Both the position numbers and the translations under genes were made by a program. From JBJHBP01 sp050485685 (GTDB taxonomy: Bacteria; Pseudomonadota; Gammaproteobacteria; Steroidobacterales; Rariloculaceae), in the NCBI GenBank assembly GCA_050485685.1, contig JBJHBW010000009.1, positions 37,329-101,328 on the forward strand: DNA of 64,000 bases. Direction: 5' to 3'. Below the pieces are notes generated by a model that made no database searches, was not told the DNA's origin, and saw nothing but the letters and a program-made list of their open reading frames with translations. Below, in pieces: positions 18,560 through 27,961 of the stretch (positions are counted from its first letter, which is position 1; every line of letters starts with the position of its first letter).

Positions 18560-20947
18560 ATGTGCTTGACGGTTGCGAATCAGGTGTCGGTTTCCATTCA
18601 TGATCGAAGGGGCAGGGCGGACAGGTTCGGCGCATTTGTGCGTCTGGCGGCAATGTCCGGTTTGACCGGTGTATTTCTTGTTGCCGCAGCCTGCAGCAGC
18701 GGCTCCAGCTCCCCACCGGCCCCGACTCCAGCGCCAACCCCGCAGCAGTTCACCGTGTCCGTATCTGCAGGTGCCGGCGGGTCGGTCAGCCCGGCCAGTC
18801 AGACTGTAACCAGCGGTGCGAATGTAACGATCGCGCTGACGCCGGATACCGGTTTCAGCATCGGGAGCGCATCCGGCTGCGGTGGTTCCCTGAGCGGCAG
18901 CAGCTATGTGACTGGCACCATTACTGCCAGTTGCACAGTGTCGGTCGTTTTCGAGATCAATACCTACACGGTGGCGGCTGTTGCAGGTCCGGGCGGAGAT
19001 GTGGGCCCGGCCAGCCAGCTGGTCGATCACGGCACCCAGGCGACCGTAACACTTGTCCCGGACCCGGGATACGAGATCGATCAGGTTTCGGGCTGCGGCG
19101 GCACGGTTGACGGGAATACGTATACCACGGGTGTGGTCACCGGCGACTGTACCGTGGATGCCAGCTTTGCGTTGCTGGCGCTGTCGCCGCCTGACAATGT
19201 GCAGGCCGCAGCCGGATCTGCGCAAGTGACTCTGAACTGGGATGAAGTCGAAGGTGCCGCGTCCTACAACGTCTATTTCGGCACGTCACCGGGCATAGAC
19301 ATCACGACGTCGGCTTCCTTCGATCAGCTTCTGCTCCAGCAGCAAAGCCCTGTCATCGTTTCCGAGCTCGAGAATGACGTCGATTACTACTTCGTCGTTA
19401 CCGCGGTCGCGGGGCCGGCAGAGTCTCTGGCCAGTGCGGAGGTGTCGGCGACGCTTTCGGTCGGTGCGGTTGCGACGTTCTTCGGCAGCAGTCTGAGCGA
19501 CTGGGCGCGAGCGCTGATCGTCCATCCGGTCAACGGTGACGTGTACCTGATCGGCGTGCTGCAGGATGAAATCCCTGTCACTGCCGGTGCCTGGATCACC
19601 AACCCCCGCTCCACGGCCTGTGGCGGCGACAACATTTTTTTCACATGCGCGGGCTTTCTCGCCCGTTTCACGCCGGATCTGTCCGAACTGGTTGCAGCCA
19701 CTTATCTGCCTTTCAACATTGGAACCTCCGCCGGACTGATTGCTGACCCTGTGAGCGGCGATGTATTCGTCGCAGGTTCAGGTTCGACGAATGCGACCGG
19801 AACGGCGGGTGCCTTTCAGCCAGATTACTCGGGCCATATAAGTGGGCGCATCGTGCGTCTCAGTGAAGACCTGACGACGCGAATTGCGATGACTCATTAC
19901 GGAGTCTCAGGCGGAGACTTTCGTTTCACCGGGCTTGTGCTTGTGCCGACTGATGACGATGATGCCGAGGGAGCACTCTATGCTGTCGGAACCGCACTGA
20001 CGTCCGGTGCGCCGGGTGTGAGTGGAGGTGCGCAGCCCACCTATGCCGGTAACGGTGACCTGTTGCTCGCGCGTTTCAGTCTCGATCTGGCCAGCCTGCA
20101 TCAGGCAACGTATCTGGGCGGCAGCAACAATGACTGGACTGCGGACAACTACTTCACCTTCGGCGGTATCGTCGTGCACCCTGAAACCGGCGATGTTTAT
20201 GTGGTCAACAGTACCGCGTCAGTGGATTTTCCGACCACCATCGGAGCACTGCAGACCACGCCTGGACCGAATTCCGTCAACGGATACGTCAGTAGGCTGA
20301 ACGCCGACCTGACGGAACTGCTGGGATCGACTTATTTCTCCAGCGCGACGCCCGGCACGAGTTGGAATGTCACCGGCGTGGCGGTCAATGGGAATGGAGA
20401 AATCGTCATCGCCGGCAGGGCAGGCAGCAATACCCTGGCCGGCAGTGAAGGCGGTGCAATCGCGACGGTGGCCGGATATCCGCACGGGTACGTGGCCAGA
20501 CTTACGCCGGCGCTGGATGCGGTGCTGCAGTCCACATTTGTCGCGGTCGGGTCCGGCAGCGGCGTTCTCCATGCCATCAACGGTCTTGCGATCGAGCCGG
20601 GCAGCGGCGACGTGCTGGTAACGGGACTTGCCAGTCCGACCAGTGACCTGCCTTCCCTGAGCGGTGCGCAGCTCGAGGCGGTACCGAATGCCGCACAGTT
20701 CACGGGCGCAGGTTTTATCACCCGGCTGAACGGCGATCTGACAGAGATCAGGCAGTCGAGCTGGATAGGGCCGATACATGAAGGACCCTACGGCTTCGCC
20801 CTGTCTGCGGATGGTGAATGGGTGTACACATCTGCAACCGTCAGCGGGACGTCGACCTGGCCTTTTACGGAGTCCGGAGCGTTTTCGACCAACCCGGGCT
20901 TTAACAGTGCGGTGGTGTCAGGCATGCGTTCGACGCTGGCCAGATAG
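18560..20947 (+). CDS. Repeat and beta-propeller lipoprotein
   Basis: 795 residues, divergent from the kinase gene with 155 bases between. After an N-terminal basic stretch there is a hydrophobic segment ending VAAAC (about residue 45), a plausible lipobox, followed by a Ser/Pro/Thr linker. Two divergent InlB-B-type beta repeats follow (~65-205, each with a Cys pair, GCGGS/GCGGT and SCTV/DCTV), then a fibronectin type III domain (~208-300), and a C-terminal region (~305-795) of SBBP-like beta-propeller blades with repeated HPxxGDVYxxG and ITRLNxDL patterns. It is probably outer-membrane or surface anchored. No enzymatic motif is seen. Start uncertain: an ATG at 18653 would shorten the N-terminus. 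Confidence 0.72.
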   Translation: MCLTVANQVSVSIHDRRGRADRFGAFVRLAAMSGLTGVFLVAAACSSGSSSPPAPTPAPTPQQFTVSVSAGAGGSVSPASQTVTSGANVTIALTPDTGFSIGSASGCGGSLSGSSYVTGTITASCTVSVVFEINTYTVAAVAGPGGDVGPASQLVDHGTQATVTLVPDPGYEIDQVSGCGGTVDGNTYTTGVVTGDCTVDASFALLALSPPDNVQAAAGSAQVTLNWDEVEGAASYNVYFGTSPGIDITTSASFDQLLLQQQSPVIVSELENDVDYYFVVTAVAGPAESLASAEVSATLSVGAVATFFGSSLSDWARALIVHPVNGDVYLIGVLQDEIPVTAGAWITNPRSTACGGDNIFFTCAGFLARFTPDLSELVAATYLPFNIGTSAGLIADPVSGDVFVAGSGSTNATGTAGAFQPDYSGHISGRIVRLSEDLTTRIAMTHYGVSGGDFRFTGLVLVPTDDDDAEGALYAVGTALTSGAPGVSGGAQPTYAGNGDLLLARFSLDLASLHQATYLGGSNNDWTADNYFTFGGIVVHPETGDVYVVNSTASVDFPTTIGALQTTPGPNSVNGYVSRLNADLTELLGSTYFSSATPGTSWNVTGVAVNGNGEIVIAGRAGSNTLAGSEGGAIATVAGYPHGYVARLTPALDAVLQSTFVAVGSGSGVLHAINGLAIEPGSGDVLVTGLASPTSDLPSLSGAQLEAVPNAAQFTGAGFITRLNGDLTEIRQSSWIGPIHEGPYGFALSADGEWVYTSATVSGTSTWPFTESGAFSTNPGFNSAVVSGMRSTLAR

Positions 20948-21021
20948 CAGGAGCAGGGCTGACCCAGCGCGTGACTGAGTGGTAATGTCGCCTCCGGCAA
21001 CCTCAGGTTTCGGTGGCTGGC

Positions 21022-21213
21022 ATGTCGAGAATCCGCACAGCGCGTCTGCAGTGCCCGTGTTGCGGGGAAACCATAGACGTGCTGGTGGACTGCTCGGTGT
21101 CCGAGCAGGAGTATGTGGAGGACTGCAGCGTCTGTTGTCGGCCGATCGTCATTTCCGTGTTCGTAAGCGACGAAGCCACGTTTGAGATCAGCGGGCGAGC
21201 CGAGAATGACTAG
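21022..21213 (+). CDS. CPXCG-motif cysteine-rich miniprotein
   Basis: About 63 residues from the ATG at 21022 (a GTG three codons earlier is also possible). It carries CPCCGE near the N-terminus and DCSVCCRP 25 residues later, the paired cysteine arrangement of the CPXCG small-protein family, which looks like a zinc ribbon. The cellular role of the family is not known to me. Its stop overlaps the start of the next small membrane protein by eight bases, so the two are likely translated together. Confidence 0.75.
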   Translation: MSRIRTARLQCPCCGETIDVLVDCSVSEQEYVEDCSVCCRPIVISVFVSDEATFEISGRAEND

Positions 21214-21481
21214 ACGAGTGATCGGCATGATCGCTGTGCCGTTGCTGCTGCTCACGGGCTACCTGTTGTGGATCTGGCCGGCACCCGGAAGTGACTTGTT
21301 CATCCTGCAGTTGGCGCCATACCTGTTCACTCTTGTGTGTGGAGCGCCCTTCGTCTGGGGACTTGCGTCAAGACCGTTGGCGCGCGCAATGCTGCTGATC
21401 GGGTACTTCCTTCTGGGCTACATCGTGCAGTTTGTCTATGCGGCGCTTGTACTCTGCGCTTTTCGCAATATGTGCCTTTGA
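21206..21481 (+). CDS. Small multi-pass membrane protein, unknown function
   Basis: 91 residues from the ATG at 21206, which overlaps the end of the CPXCG gene. A longer reading from 21182 is possible but lacks support. Three hydrophobic segments are visible (MIAVPLLLLTGYLLWIW, LAPYLFTLVCGAPFVWGL, MLLIGYFLLGYIVQFVYAALVLC). No conserved motif is recognised. It is convergent with the gene that ends at 21524. Confidence 0.6.
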   Translation: MTRRVIGMIAVPLLLLTGYLLWIWPAPGSDLFILQLAPYLFTLVCGAPFVWGLASRPLARAMLLIGYFLLGYIVQFVYAALVLCAFRNMCL

Positions 21482-21523
21482 AAGTAAGTGACGATATTCC
21501 TGCACCGATTCGATGGCGAATGT

Positions 21524-22816
21524 TCACTCAAGCCCATGCCACCGCTTCATGTGTTCGGCATGGGTGTGCAGATAGGCGCCCGGCTGATAGTGAGTGTCGT
21601 AGAAGTCAGTGTCCAGGTGCTGGGTCTGAACGACGCCTGGAAAGACAATAGTGCTGAACGTGCCCGGGAAGCGCCCATGTTTGTCATAGACGTACTGTGC
21701 AATCGCGACCAGGCAGTCCACGAATTCCTCGCTGTAGGGTTCCACCGTGCGTTTGACGCCTGAGCTGTCCAGCCACGGACCGGGCGTGGCCGGACTGTAA
21801 GCTCCGGCGGTACCGAACTTGCGCTCGACAAAGGCCAGCACGGCGGCTCGCATATTAGTGTGCCAGGGCGGGCACAACGCCTCGTAGAAACCGTCCAGCC
21901 CGACCGGGTTCGGAAACGGCGAGTCGTCGCTGTGTGTGAAACGAAAGCCCAGACCCTTGATACCGTCATCGGCAAACGCGCCGAGGACGCTGTAGCGGTT
22001 CAGGCCGTTGTAATACAGTCCGCCCAGGCCCATGGCCTGCATCGTAAGAACGATGTTGTGTGCCATGAACGCAAGTTCAGCGCAGTTGGCTTCATAGGCC
22101 GCCTGCTGCAGGAGGGGCAGCGGGAACCGCAGACTTTCCTTGAGCAGTCCCGACTCGATGAACCGCTTCAGATCGCCGGCAGGCCGACCCGCGGCCGGAT
22201 CCATCAGCACATAGCCGTGCGCGATGAATATGCACAGCATGCCGAGGAACTCCTCGCTGGCATCGGCCACCGGCATGAACAGTGTGGAGCCGGGTGTATT
22301 GGCCATCCACAGGTTCGGATCCAGCAGATGCCCGGGTGCGCGTGGCAAGTCCAGTCGCCGGTCGGAAAGCTGTGTGGTGTGTTCCTGGCAGAGTGCGGCG
22401 ACCCTGTCCAGAGCATCGTCGGCGTCGTTGAGCGCGCTGATCTGATCCGGCTTCACGTCGCGCGTGTTGGTCAGGTACGTGCCGGAGTCGTCCGTGAAGA
22501 ACAGAACCGGGGTGCCTATACCTGCCGCGGTCGGTGCCGAGCGTCCGGTGTAGCGCACCGTAAAGTGGCCATGCTCATCGGGGCGCGACGGGCCGTAAGG
22601 GACGCCGAAGTTCCAGCCCGTTACGCCGGTTGCTGCGGCGATCAGTATGGCCTGCTCCTGTCGCGTGAGCGGCACCGGTTCGTGGCGTGACTTGTAGGCC
22701 AGCGGGCCGGATGGCATCTCCATGCCGAGGCCGAATCGTCGCGAGCGGCGGCCGAGAATGGCCTGCAGCAAGGGAAACTGAAGCAGATCGGGGCGGGGAT
22801 CGGAGGGTGAGGTCAT
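21524..22816 (-). CDS. Conserved protein of unknown function, weakly nitroreductase-like
   Basis: 430 residues, ATG at 22816 with AGGAG eight bases upstream. No signal peptide or membrane helix. The N-terminus has an arginine/serine-rich RRSRRF, and LTRQEQAILIAAATGVTGWNFGVPYG recalls the FMN-binding start of nitroreductase/SagB-type dehydrogenases, with GLGGLYYNGLNRYSVLG later. This link is weak and based on eye only. A 14-bp palindrome lies in the leader. It is a single gene, convergent with the small membrane protein and divergent from the Tat-exported MBL gene. The C-terminus is His-rich (YLHTHAEHMKRWH). Confidence 0.6.
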   Translation of the reverse strand: MTSPSDPRPDLLQFPLLQAILGRRSRRFGLGMEMPSGPLAYKSRHEPVPLTRQEQAILIAAATGVTGWNFGVPYGPSRPDEHGHFTVRYTGRSAPTAAGIGTPVLFFTDDSGTYLTNTRDVKPDQISALNDADDALDRVAALCQEHTTQLSDRRLDLPRAPGHLLDPNLWMANTPGSTLFMPVADASEEFLGMLCIFIAHGYVLMDPAAGRPAGDLKRFIESGLLKESLRFPLPLLQQAAYEANCAELAFMAHNIVLTMQAMGLGGLYYNGLNRYSVLGAFADDGIKGLGFRFTHSDDSPFPNPVGLDGFYEALCPPWHTNMRAAVLAFVERKFGTAGAYSPATPGPWLDSSGVKRTVEPYSEEFVDCLVAIAQYVYDKHGRFPGTFSTIVFPGVVQTQHLDTDFYDTHYQPGAYLHTHAEHMKRWHGLE

Positions 22817-22831
22817 GACCGGACTCCTGAC

Positions 22832-22845
22832 GATTCCGCGGAATC
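22832..22845. promoter_or_regulatory. 14-bp perfect palindrome, candidate operator
   Basis: GATTCCGCGGAATC is a perfect palindrome 16 bases before the ATG of the minus-strand gene at 22816 and just before its AGGAG. It lies in an AT-richer patch of the 280-base divergent gap to the MBL gene at 23097. It could be a repressor site or an RNA hairpin. No further sign of a regulator is present nearby. Confidence 0.35.
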
Positions 22846-23096
22846 TTTTCTAGAAATGACTTTAAATTCTGGTGCGAACAGGCTAACACTCTTGAAGCGA
22901 GGAATGGCCCCAGATCTTGTCGAAGCGGACTCAGTACCATTGCGGCGAACGCCCGCGTGCCTCCCTGGAACGGGGACTTCGTATCGTGCCCCGCGAACTT
23001 GCGTCGCCCCCGCAGGCTTTCTAGTATGCGGGGATATGGCAGGCGGAGCTGAAGGCTCTGGGCTGCGCGGCACGGGCGAAACGACCCGCGGGGGAC

Positions 23097-24020
23097 ATGA
23101 ACAGACACAGCAGACGCGCCTTGCTCAAGGCCGCCGCCTGCGGCGCAGCCGCCTGCGCGGTGCCTCGCCTGGCGTCCGCCCAGCCTGGTGCGGCGGTGGC
23201 TGTGACGCGGCTGGGGCCGGATATCGCCGTATTATCCGGTACGGGCACCAACGTGCTGGCGGCGGCCGACGAAGACGGCGTGATTCTTGTGGATGGCGGT
23301 CTTGCCGATGGCGCGCCTCGGCTGTTGCAGAGCGTTGCAGAGCTGTTCGACGGCCGTCCCGTACGCACCTTATTCAATACCCACTGGCATCCGGAACAGA
23401 CCGGCGCCAATCCGGCGCTTGCGCAGGCCGGCGCCACCATCGTCTCGCAGGTCAACACCCGCCTGTGGCTGACTACGGACATCAAGCGGCCATGGGAGGA
23501 TGTCGTACATCAGCCGCTGCCGCGCGAGGCGCAGCCGCAGGTCACGTTCTACGATCACGGCAGCGACATCGAATTCGGCGGCACGCCTGTGCAGTACCGG
23601 CACATGCTGCAGGCGCATACCGATGGCGACTGCTACGTTTTTTTTCCGGAGCGGAATGTGCTGGCCTGCGGCGGCGTGATTGCCGGAGACCGCTGGCCGC
23701 TGATCGACTGGTGGACCGGCGGCTGGCTGGGCGGTCTGGTCGAGGGGATAGAGACCATGCTGCAGGTGGTCGACGACGACACCCTCATCGTGCCTGCCGA
23801 CGGCCCGGTGCTCCGCCGTGCCGACCTTCAGGCGCAGTTCGATATGTATGCCGAGTTGTTCGTGCGATTCCGTGACGAGCTGCTGTTTCGCGGTCTGAGC
23901 CCGGCCGAGGCGGTCGAGGCGGAACCGACGGCACGGTTTCATCCTGAATGGCCCTATCGCGATGAATTCGTAACGCTGGCGTTTCAGAGTCTCTGGGGAT
24001 TCTTTGCGCCGGATGTATGA
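23097..24020 (+). CDS. Tat-exported MBL-fold protein with altered metal site
   Basis: 307 residues. The N-terminus SRRALLKAAACGAAACAVPRLASAQ is a twin-arginine-type signal. The fold is metallo-beta-lactamase-like (ILVDGGL, then NTHWHPEQTGAN at about 94-105), but the HxHxDH motif reads H96-W-H98-P-E-Q: the Asp and last His are replaced by Glu and Gln. H174 (QAHTDGD) is present, and the usual C-terminal GHG is ADG (VPADGPV). So the metal site is partly lost or remodelled. Enzymatic activity is uncertain. It lies 64 bases before the DUF1592-type cytochrome gene on the same strand. Confidence 0.75.
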   Translation: MNRHSRRALLKAAACGAAACAVPRLASAQPGAAVAVTRLGPDIAVLSGTGTNVLAAADEDGVILVDGGLADGAPRLLQSVAELFDGRPVRTLFNTHWHPEQTGANPALAQAGATIVSQVNTRLWLTTDIKRPWEDVVHQPLPREAQPQVTFYDHGSDIEFGGTPVQYRHMLQAHTDGDCYVFFPERNVLACGGVIAGDRWPLIDWWTGGWLGGLVEGIETMLQVVDDDTLIVPADGPVLRRADLQAQFDMYAELFVRFRDELLFRGLSPAEAVEAEPTARFHPEWPYRDEFVTLAFQSLWGFFAPDV

Positions 24021-24084
24021 GGCGGGACGCAGTACTGGCAGGCCGTGCCCGAGTTGTGTGATTGGCTTTAATATAAGTCTATAA

Positions 24085-26529
24085 GTGACCGAAATTAAAC
24101 ATAAATTAATTCCCATTTCTGCGCTCTCCGGGGTGCTGCTGCTGGCTGGCTGCGCCCAGGATGGTGTGTCGGTCGATAATCCCGGCCCGGTTGCTGCGCA
24201 CTGGCAGGTGCTGGAGCGCTACTGCTATGACTGTCACAACAACATAGACAGAGCGGCAGACCTGGTTCTGGACCGTCTGCATCCGGACAACGTCGCGGCG
24301 GATGCGGCGACATGGGAACTGGTGCTGCGCAAGCTGCGCGGCGACCTGATGCCGCCGCCTGACCGTCCGCGGCCTGACCGTGAGGCACAGGACCTGTTCG
24401 TGGCAGCATTCGAGCAGCGCCTTGCCGAGGTAGCCGAAGCCTCCGGACCGCGACCCGGTTATGTGGGTCTGCATCGCCTCAACCGCACCGAGTACGGTAA
24501 TGCGGTCCGTGATCTGCTGAATGTGGACGTGGATGCGACGACGCTGCTGCCGCGCGATGACTCACGCGACGGTTACGACAACATTGCGTCGGTATTATCC
24601 GTGTCCCCGACTTTTATAGAGCAGTACGTGGCAGCGGCGCGTACGGTGGCGCAGCTTGCGCTGGGCGACGCACAGGCGGGACCCGGCAGCACGACCTATG
24701 TCAGTGAGGGCTCGGCTTCGGACCGCCGCCACATTGCCGGACTGCCGCTGGGGACGCGTGGCGGGCTGGCGGTCACGCATCATTTCCCGGCCGATGGCGA
24801 GTACCGCATCAATGTCGCCGATATGGCGCAGGCACTGTGGGTCTTCAACATGGAGTTCGAGCATACGCTGCTCGTTCTTGTCGACGGCCGCGAGGTTTAT
24901 CGCACGCTGATAGGCGGCGATGAAGACATGAAGGCGATCGATCAGCACGATCAGAGCGCTGCCGATTTCATCAACGAGCGCCTGAAGAACATCGCGTTCG
25001 AGGCGACGGCCGGCCCGCGTCAGGTGGCGGTCACGTTTCTTGCCCGCAGTTTCGCGGAATCCGACGACCGGCTTCAGATACTGGACGCGGGCGGCGGCCA
25101 GGACCGTATCCTCAACATCAGCTCGTTCGAGATCCAGGGGCCGTTCAATCCCACCGGAGTCAGCGACACACCGTCGCGACGGCTGGTATTCAGCTGTCAC
25201 CCGGGCGGGGAGGCTGACAGCACGCAGGCAGCACAGTGCGCGCAGGAGATTCTCGGCCGGCTTGCACGCCGGGCCTACCGGCGGCCGGTCACGGATGCCG
25301 ACATGGAAAGGCTCATGCGTTTCTATGACGGCGCGGCCGCGAGTGGCGGGTTCGAGAATGGAGTTCGCGGTGCGCTGACCGCCATCCTTGCAAGTCCCGA
25401 GTTTCTTTATCGATTTACCTCGCCTGAAGATGTGAGGCCAGGTGCCATTCATACGCTCAGTGACGTGGAACTCGCCTCGCGCCTGTCATTCTTCCTCTGG
25501 AGCAGCATTCCGGATGAGGAACTGCTGGCGGTGGCGGAGCAGGGCCGGCTTGGCGATCCGCAGGTGCTGGAGGCGCAGGTGCAACGCATGCTGGCCGATG
25601 ATCGTGCCGGCGTCCTGGTGTCAAACTTCGCCTTCCAGTGGCTTAATGTCGCGGCGCTGGACGATGTCGAACCTGACCGTCAGGTATTTCCGCACATTGC
25701 TGGCGTGGATCCTCGCGATGCGTATCGGCGCGAACTCGAGCTGTTCATGCGCAGCATCCTGCTCGAAGACAGACCCATCATGGAGCTGCTGACGGCAGGG
25801 CACACCTACGTCAACGAGACGGTCGCGCGCATGTACGGCATACATGACGTGCGTGGCGATCAGTTCCGGCGTGTCGAGCTTGAGAATCCTTTGCGCCATG
25901 GACTGCTCGGCAAGGGCGCGGTGCTGATGGCGACGTCGTACCCGAACCGCACAGCACCGGTACTGCGGGGTGAGTTCATTCTGGATCATCTGATGGGATC
26001 ACCGCCGGCACCTCCGCCGCCGGATGTGGATACGAATCTGGCAGACGATCGTGGCGAGGCGCCGCGAACGGTGCGCGAGCGGCTCGCCGAGCATCGCCGC
26101 AACCCTTCGTGCAACTCGTGCCACGGCATGATGGATCCGCTGGGCCTTGCGCTTGAGAACTTCAATGCCATCGGTGAATGGCGCGAGTTCGACGAACTGG
26201 CCGGTGTACCGATAGACGCCAGCGGCGAGCTCGTCACTGGCCAGTACGTGGCGGGTCCTTTGGACCTGCGTGAGGCACTGGTGTCGGAGCCGGTGCGGTT
26301 CGCGCGCACGGTCACGGAGGGCCTGATGACCTACGCACTGGGCCGTTCGCTGGAGTATTACGACATGCCGGTGGTGCGCCGCATTGTCAGCGAGGCCGGG
26401 CGTGATGATCACCGGCTGTCGTCACTGATCGTGGGCATCGTTCGCAGCGACGCGTTTCGTCTGCTCGAGGTCCCCGATGCTGCCGAAACGCCGGCGGTGG
26501 CGTCGGCCACGGACCTGATTTTGCAATAG
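24085..26529 (+). CDS. Multidomain DUF1587/1595/1592/1588/1585 cytochrome c lipoprotein
   Basis: 814 residues, GTG start without a visible ribosome binding site in an AT-rich patch; no better start gives the signal peptide ending LLLAGC (lipobox, Cys23). Domain order matches the planctomycete-type cytochrome family: CYDCH heme motif at 47-51, DUF1587 (LHRLNRTEYGNAVRDLL), a DUF1595-type segment (ARRAYRRPVTDADMERLM), DUF1592 (SPEFLYRF, LASRLSFFLWSSIPDE), DUF1588 (RTAPVLRGEFILDHLMG to CNSCH at 676-680) and DUF1585 at the end. Two CxxCH motifs imply two hemes. These proteins usually occur beside DUF1552 proteins, as here. The exact reaction is not known; an extracytoplasmic redox role is inferred. 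Confidence 0.88.
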   Translation: MTEIKHKLIPISALSGVLLLAGCAQDGVSVDNPGPVAAHWQVLERYCYDCHNNIDRAADLVLDRLHPDNVAADAATWELVLRKLRGDLMPPPDRPRPDREAQDLFVAAFEQRLAEVAEASGPRPGYVGLHRLNRTEYGNAVRDLLNVDVDATTLLPRDDSRDGYDNIASVLSVSPTFIEQYVAAARTVAQLALGDAQAGPGSTTYVSEGSASDRRHIAGLPLGTRGGLAVTHHFPADGEYRINVADMAQALWVFNMEFEHTLLVLVDGREVYRTLIGGDEDMKAIDQHDQSAADFINERLKNIAFEATAGPRQVAVTFLARSFAESDDRLQILDAGGGQDRILNISSFEIQGPFNPTGVSDTPSRRLVFSCHPGGEADSTQAAQCAQEILGRLARRAYRRPVTDADMERLMRFYDGAAASGGFENGVRGALTAILASPEFLYRFTSPEDVRPGAIHTLSDVELASRLSFFLWSSIPDEELLAVAEQGRLGDPQVLEAQVQRMLADDRAGVLVSNFAFQWLNVAALDDVEPDRQVFPHIAGVDPRDAYRRELELFMRSILLEDRPIMELLTAGHTYVNETVARMYGIHDVRGDQFRRVELENPLRHGLLGKGAVLMATSYPNRTAPVLRGEFILDHLMGSPPAPPPPDVDTNLADDRGEAPRTVRERLAEHRRNPSCNSCHGMMDPLGLALENFNAIGEWREFDELAGVPIDASGELVTGQYVAGPLDLREALVSEPVRFARTVTEGLMTYALGRSLEYYDMPVVRRIVSEAGRDDHRLSSLIVGIVRSDAFRLLEVPDAAETPAVASATDLILQ

Positions 26530-26647
26530 GGGGCGCTGTAGTGGATAAATACGGCTTCAGCGGAAAGATTCGGCTGTCGCAGTGCCAATCCCGGAATAAA
26601 GGCCCGCACGCAGTGCACGGGGCCTGACGGAGAGCAGGAGAACGCTT

Positions 26648-27961
26648 ATGTTTATCAGCAAGAAGCATCTGACGCGACGAACGCTGCTGAGGGGTGCCGG
26701 TGTGGCGGTGGCCCTGCCGTTCCTGGAAGCGATGCTGCCGGCCATGGCAACGCGGGCGGAGGCGGCCAGTGCATCTGCTCTGCGCATGGGGTTCTTCTAC
26801 TTCCCACACGGCGCTGTGCTGCTCGGAAACGACGACCGCTGGACGCCGAGCGGAGAGGGCAGAGATTTTCAGCTTTCCCCTATCCTGCGTCCGTTCGAAC
26901 GTTTTCGCGACCGCATGACGGTGGTGTCCAACCTGCGTAATCGTCCGGCTGAGAGTCCGGATCCTCACGGCATCGTGCCCGGCACCTGGCTGCGATGTGC
27001 GCCGCCCGGTGCCACTGAAGGCGGCACCAGCGCCGATCAGATTGCCGCGCAGCACATCGGTCAGACCACACCATTTCCATCCCTGGAAGTGGCTGCTGAG
27101 GGCAGGGCGGGACCTGCCGGGGCGGCGGGCAATTCCTTCGGGAACACGATTTCCTTCCGCACGCCGACGCAGGCTTTGCCCATGGAGTTCAACCCGCGCC
27201 GGGTGTTCTACAGTCTGTTTGGCCTGGGTGACTCGCCTGAGCAAAGACGGGCGATCGTGGACGAGACCGGTTCCATTCTCGACTTTACGCGCGAACATGC
27301 TCAGGCACTGAAACGGCAACTGGGTCCTTACGATGCTGCGACGCTGGACACGTATCTGGAGTCCGTGCGTGAAGTGGAGCGTCGGGTCGAGGTGCAGCGG
27401 GAGCAGGATCTTTCCCATCTCGACCTGCCGGATCCGCCGCTGGGCGTGCCGGCCGACTTTCGTGAACAGCAGACGCTGCATTTCGATCTGCTGGCGCTGG
27501 CCTTCCAGGGTGACATCACGCGCATCGCCAACTACATGATGGCCGCCGAGGCCAGCATGAAGGCGTATACGCACATCGGTATTTCCGATGCGTTTCATCC
27601 GATATCACATCACGGTGAAGATCCGGTGAAACTGGATCAGCTGGAACGCATCCAGACCTATCACAGTGAGATCTTCGCCGAGTTCCTCACGAAGCTGGAC
27701 GCGATGCCGGAGGCCAACGGTTCGGTGCTCGATCACTCCATTCTGCTGTTCGGCAGCAACATGAGTGACAGCGATCTGCACAACCAGAATCCATTGCCGT
27801 CGGCGGTGTTCGGTCACGGCGGCGGCACGATCCGAGGCGGGCAGCATCTTCGTTATCCGGCCAATACGCCGCTGGCAAATCTGCTGCTCACGCTGCTGAT
27901 TCGAGCCGGAGTACCCATGGAATCGTTCGCCGACAGTACCGGCGAGCTGACAGAGGTCTGA
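26648..27961 (+). CDS. Tat-exported DUF1552 protein
   Basis: 437 residues, AGGAG nine bases before the ATG. The N-terminus KHLTRRTLLRGAGVAVALPFLEAML is a twin-arginine signal. The body matches the DUF1552 family (FFYFPHGAV near the start, LRPFERFRDRMTVVSNL, later FAEFLTKLDAMPEANGSVLDHS and FGSNMSDSDLHN), which has an alkaline-phosphatase-superfamily look; catalytic residues cannot be assigned. It follows the DUF1592-type cytochrome by 118 bases and its stop overlaps the ankyrin gene start by one base. Function unknown; a folded, possibly metal-bearing partner of the cytochrome is inferred. Confidence 0.86.
   Translation: MFISKKHLTRRTLLRGAGVAVALPFLEAMLPAMATRAEAASASALRMGFFYFPHGAVLLGNDDRWTPSGEGRDFQLSPILRPFERFRDRMTVVSNLRNRPAESPDPHGIVPGTWLRCAPPGATEGGTSADQIAAQHIGQTTPFPSLEVAAEGRAGPAGAAGNSFGNTISFRTPTQALPMEFNPRRVFYSLFGLGDSPEQRRAIVDETGSILDFTREHAQALKRQLGPYDAATLDTYLESVREVERRVEVQREQDLSHLDLPDPPLGVPADFREQQTLHFDLLALAFQGDITRIANYMMAAEASMKAYTHIGISDAFHPISHHGEDPVKLDQLERIQTYHSEIFAEFLTKLDAMPEANGSVLDHSILLFGSNMSDSDLHNQNPLPSAVFGHGGGTIRGGQHLRYPANTPLANLLLTLLIRAGVPMESFADSTGELTEV

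Noticed and set aside
26575..26640. Terminator between the DUF1592-type and DUF1552 genes
   Set aside because: An imperfect AGGCCC/GGGCCT pair is present but has no T run and long loop, so read-through is expected.
26387..27598. 403-residue minus-strand frame opposite the DUF1552 gene
   Set aside because: Opposite a gene with a Tat signal and good ribosome site; no recognisable domain.
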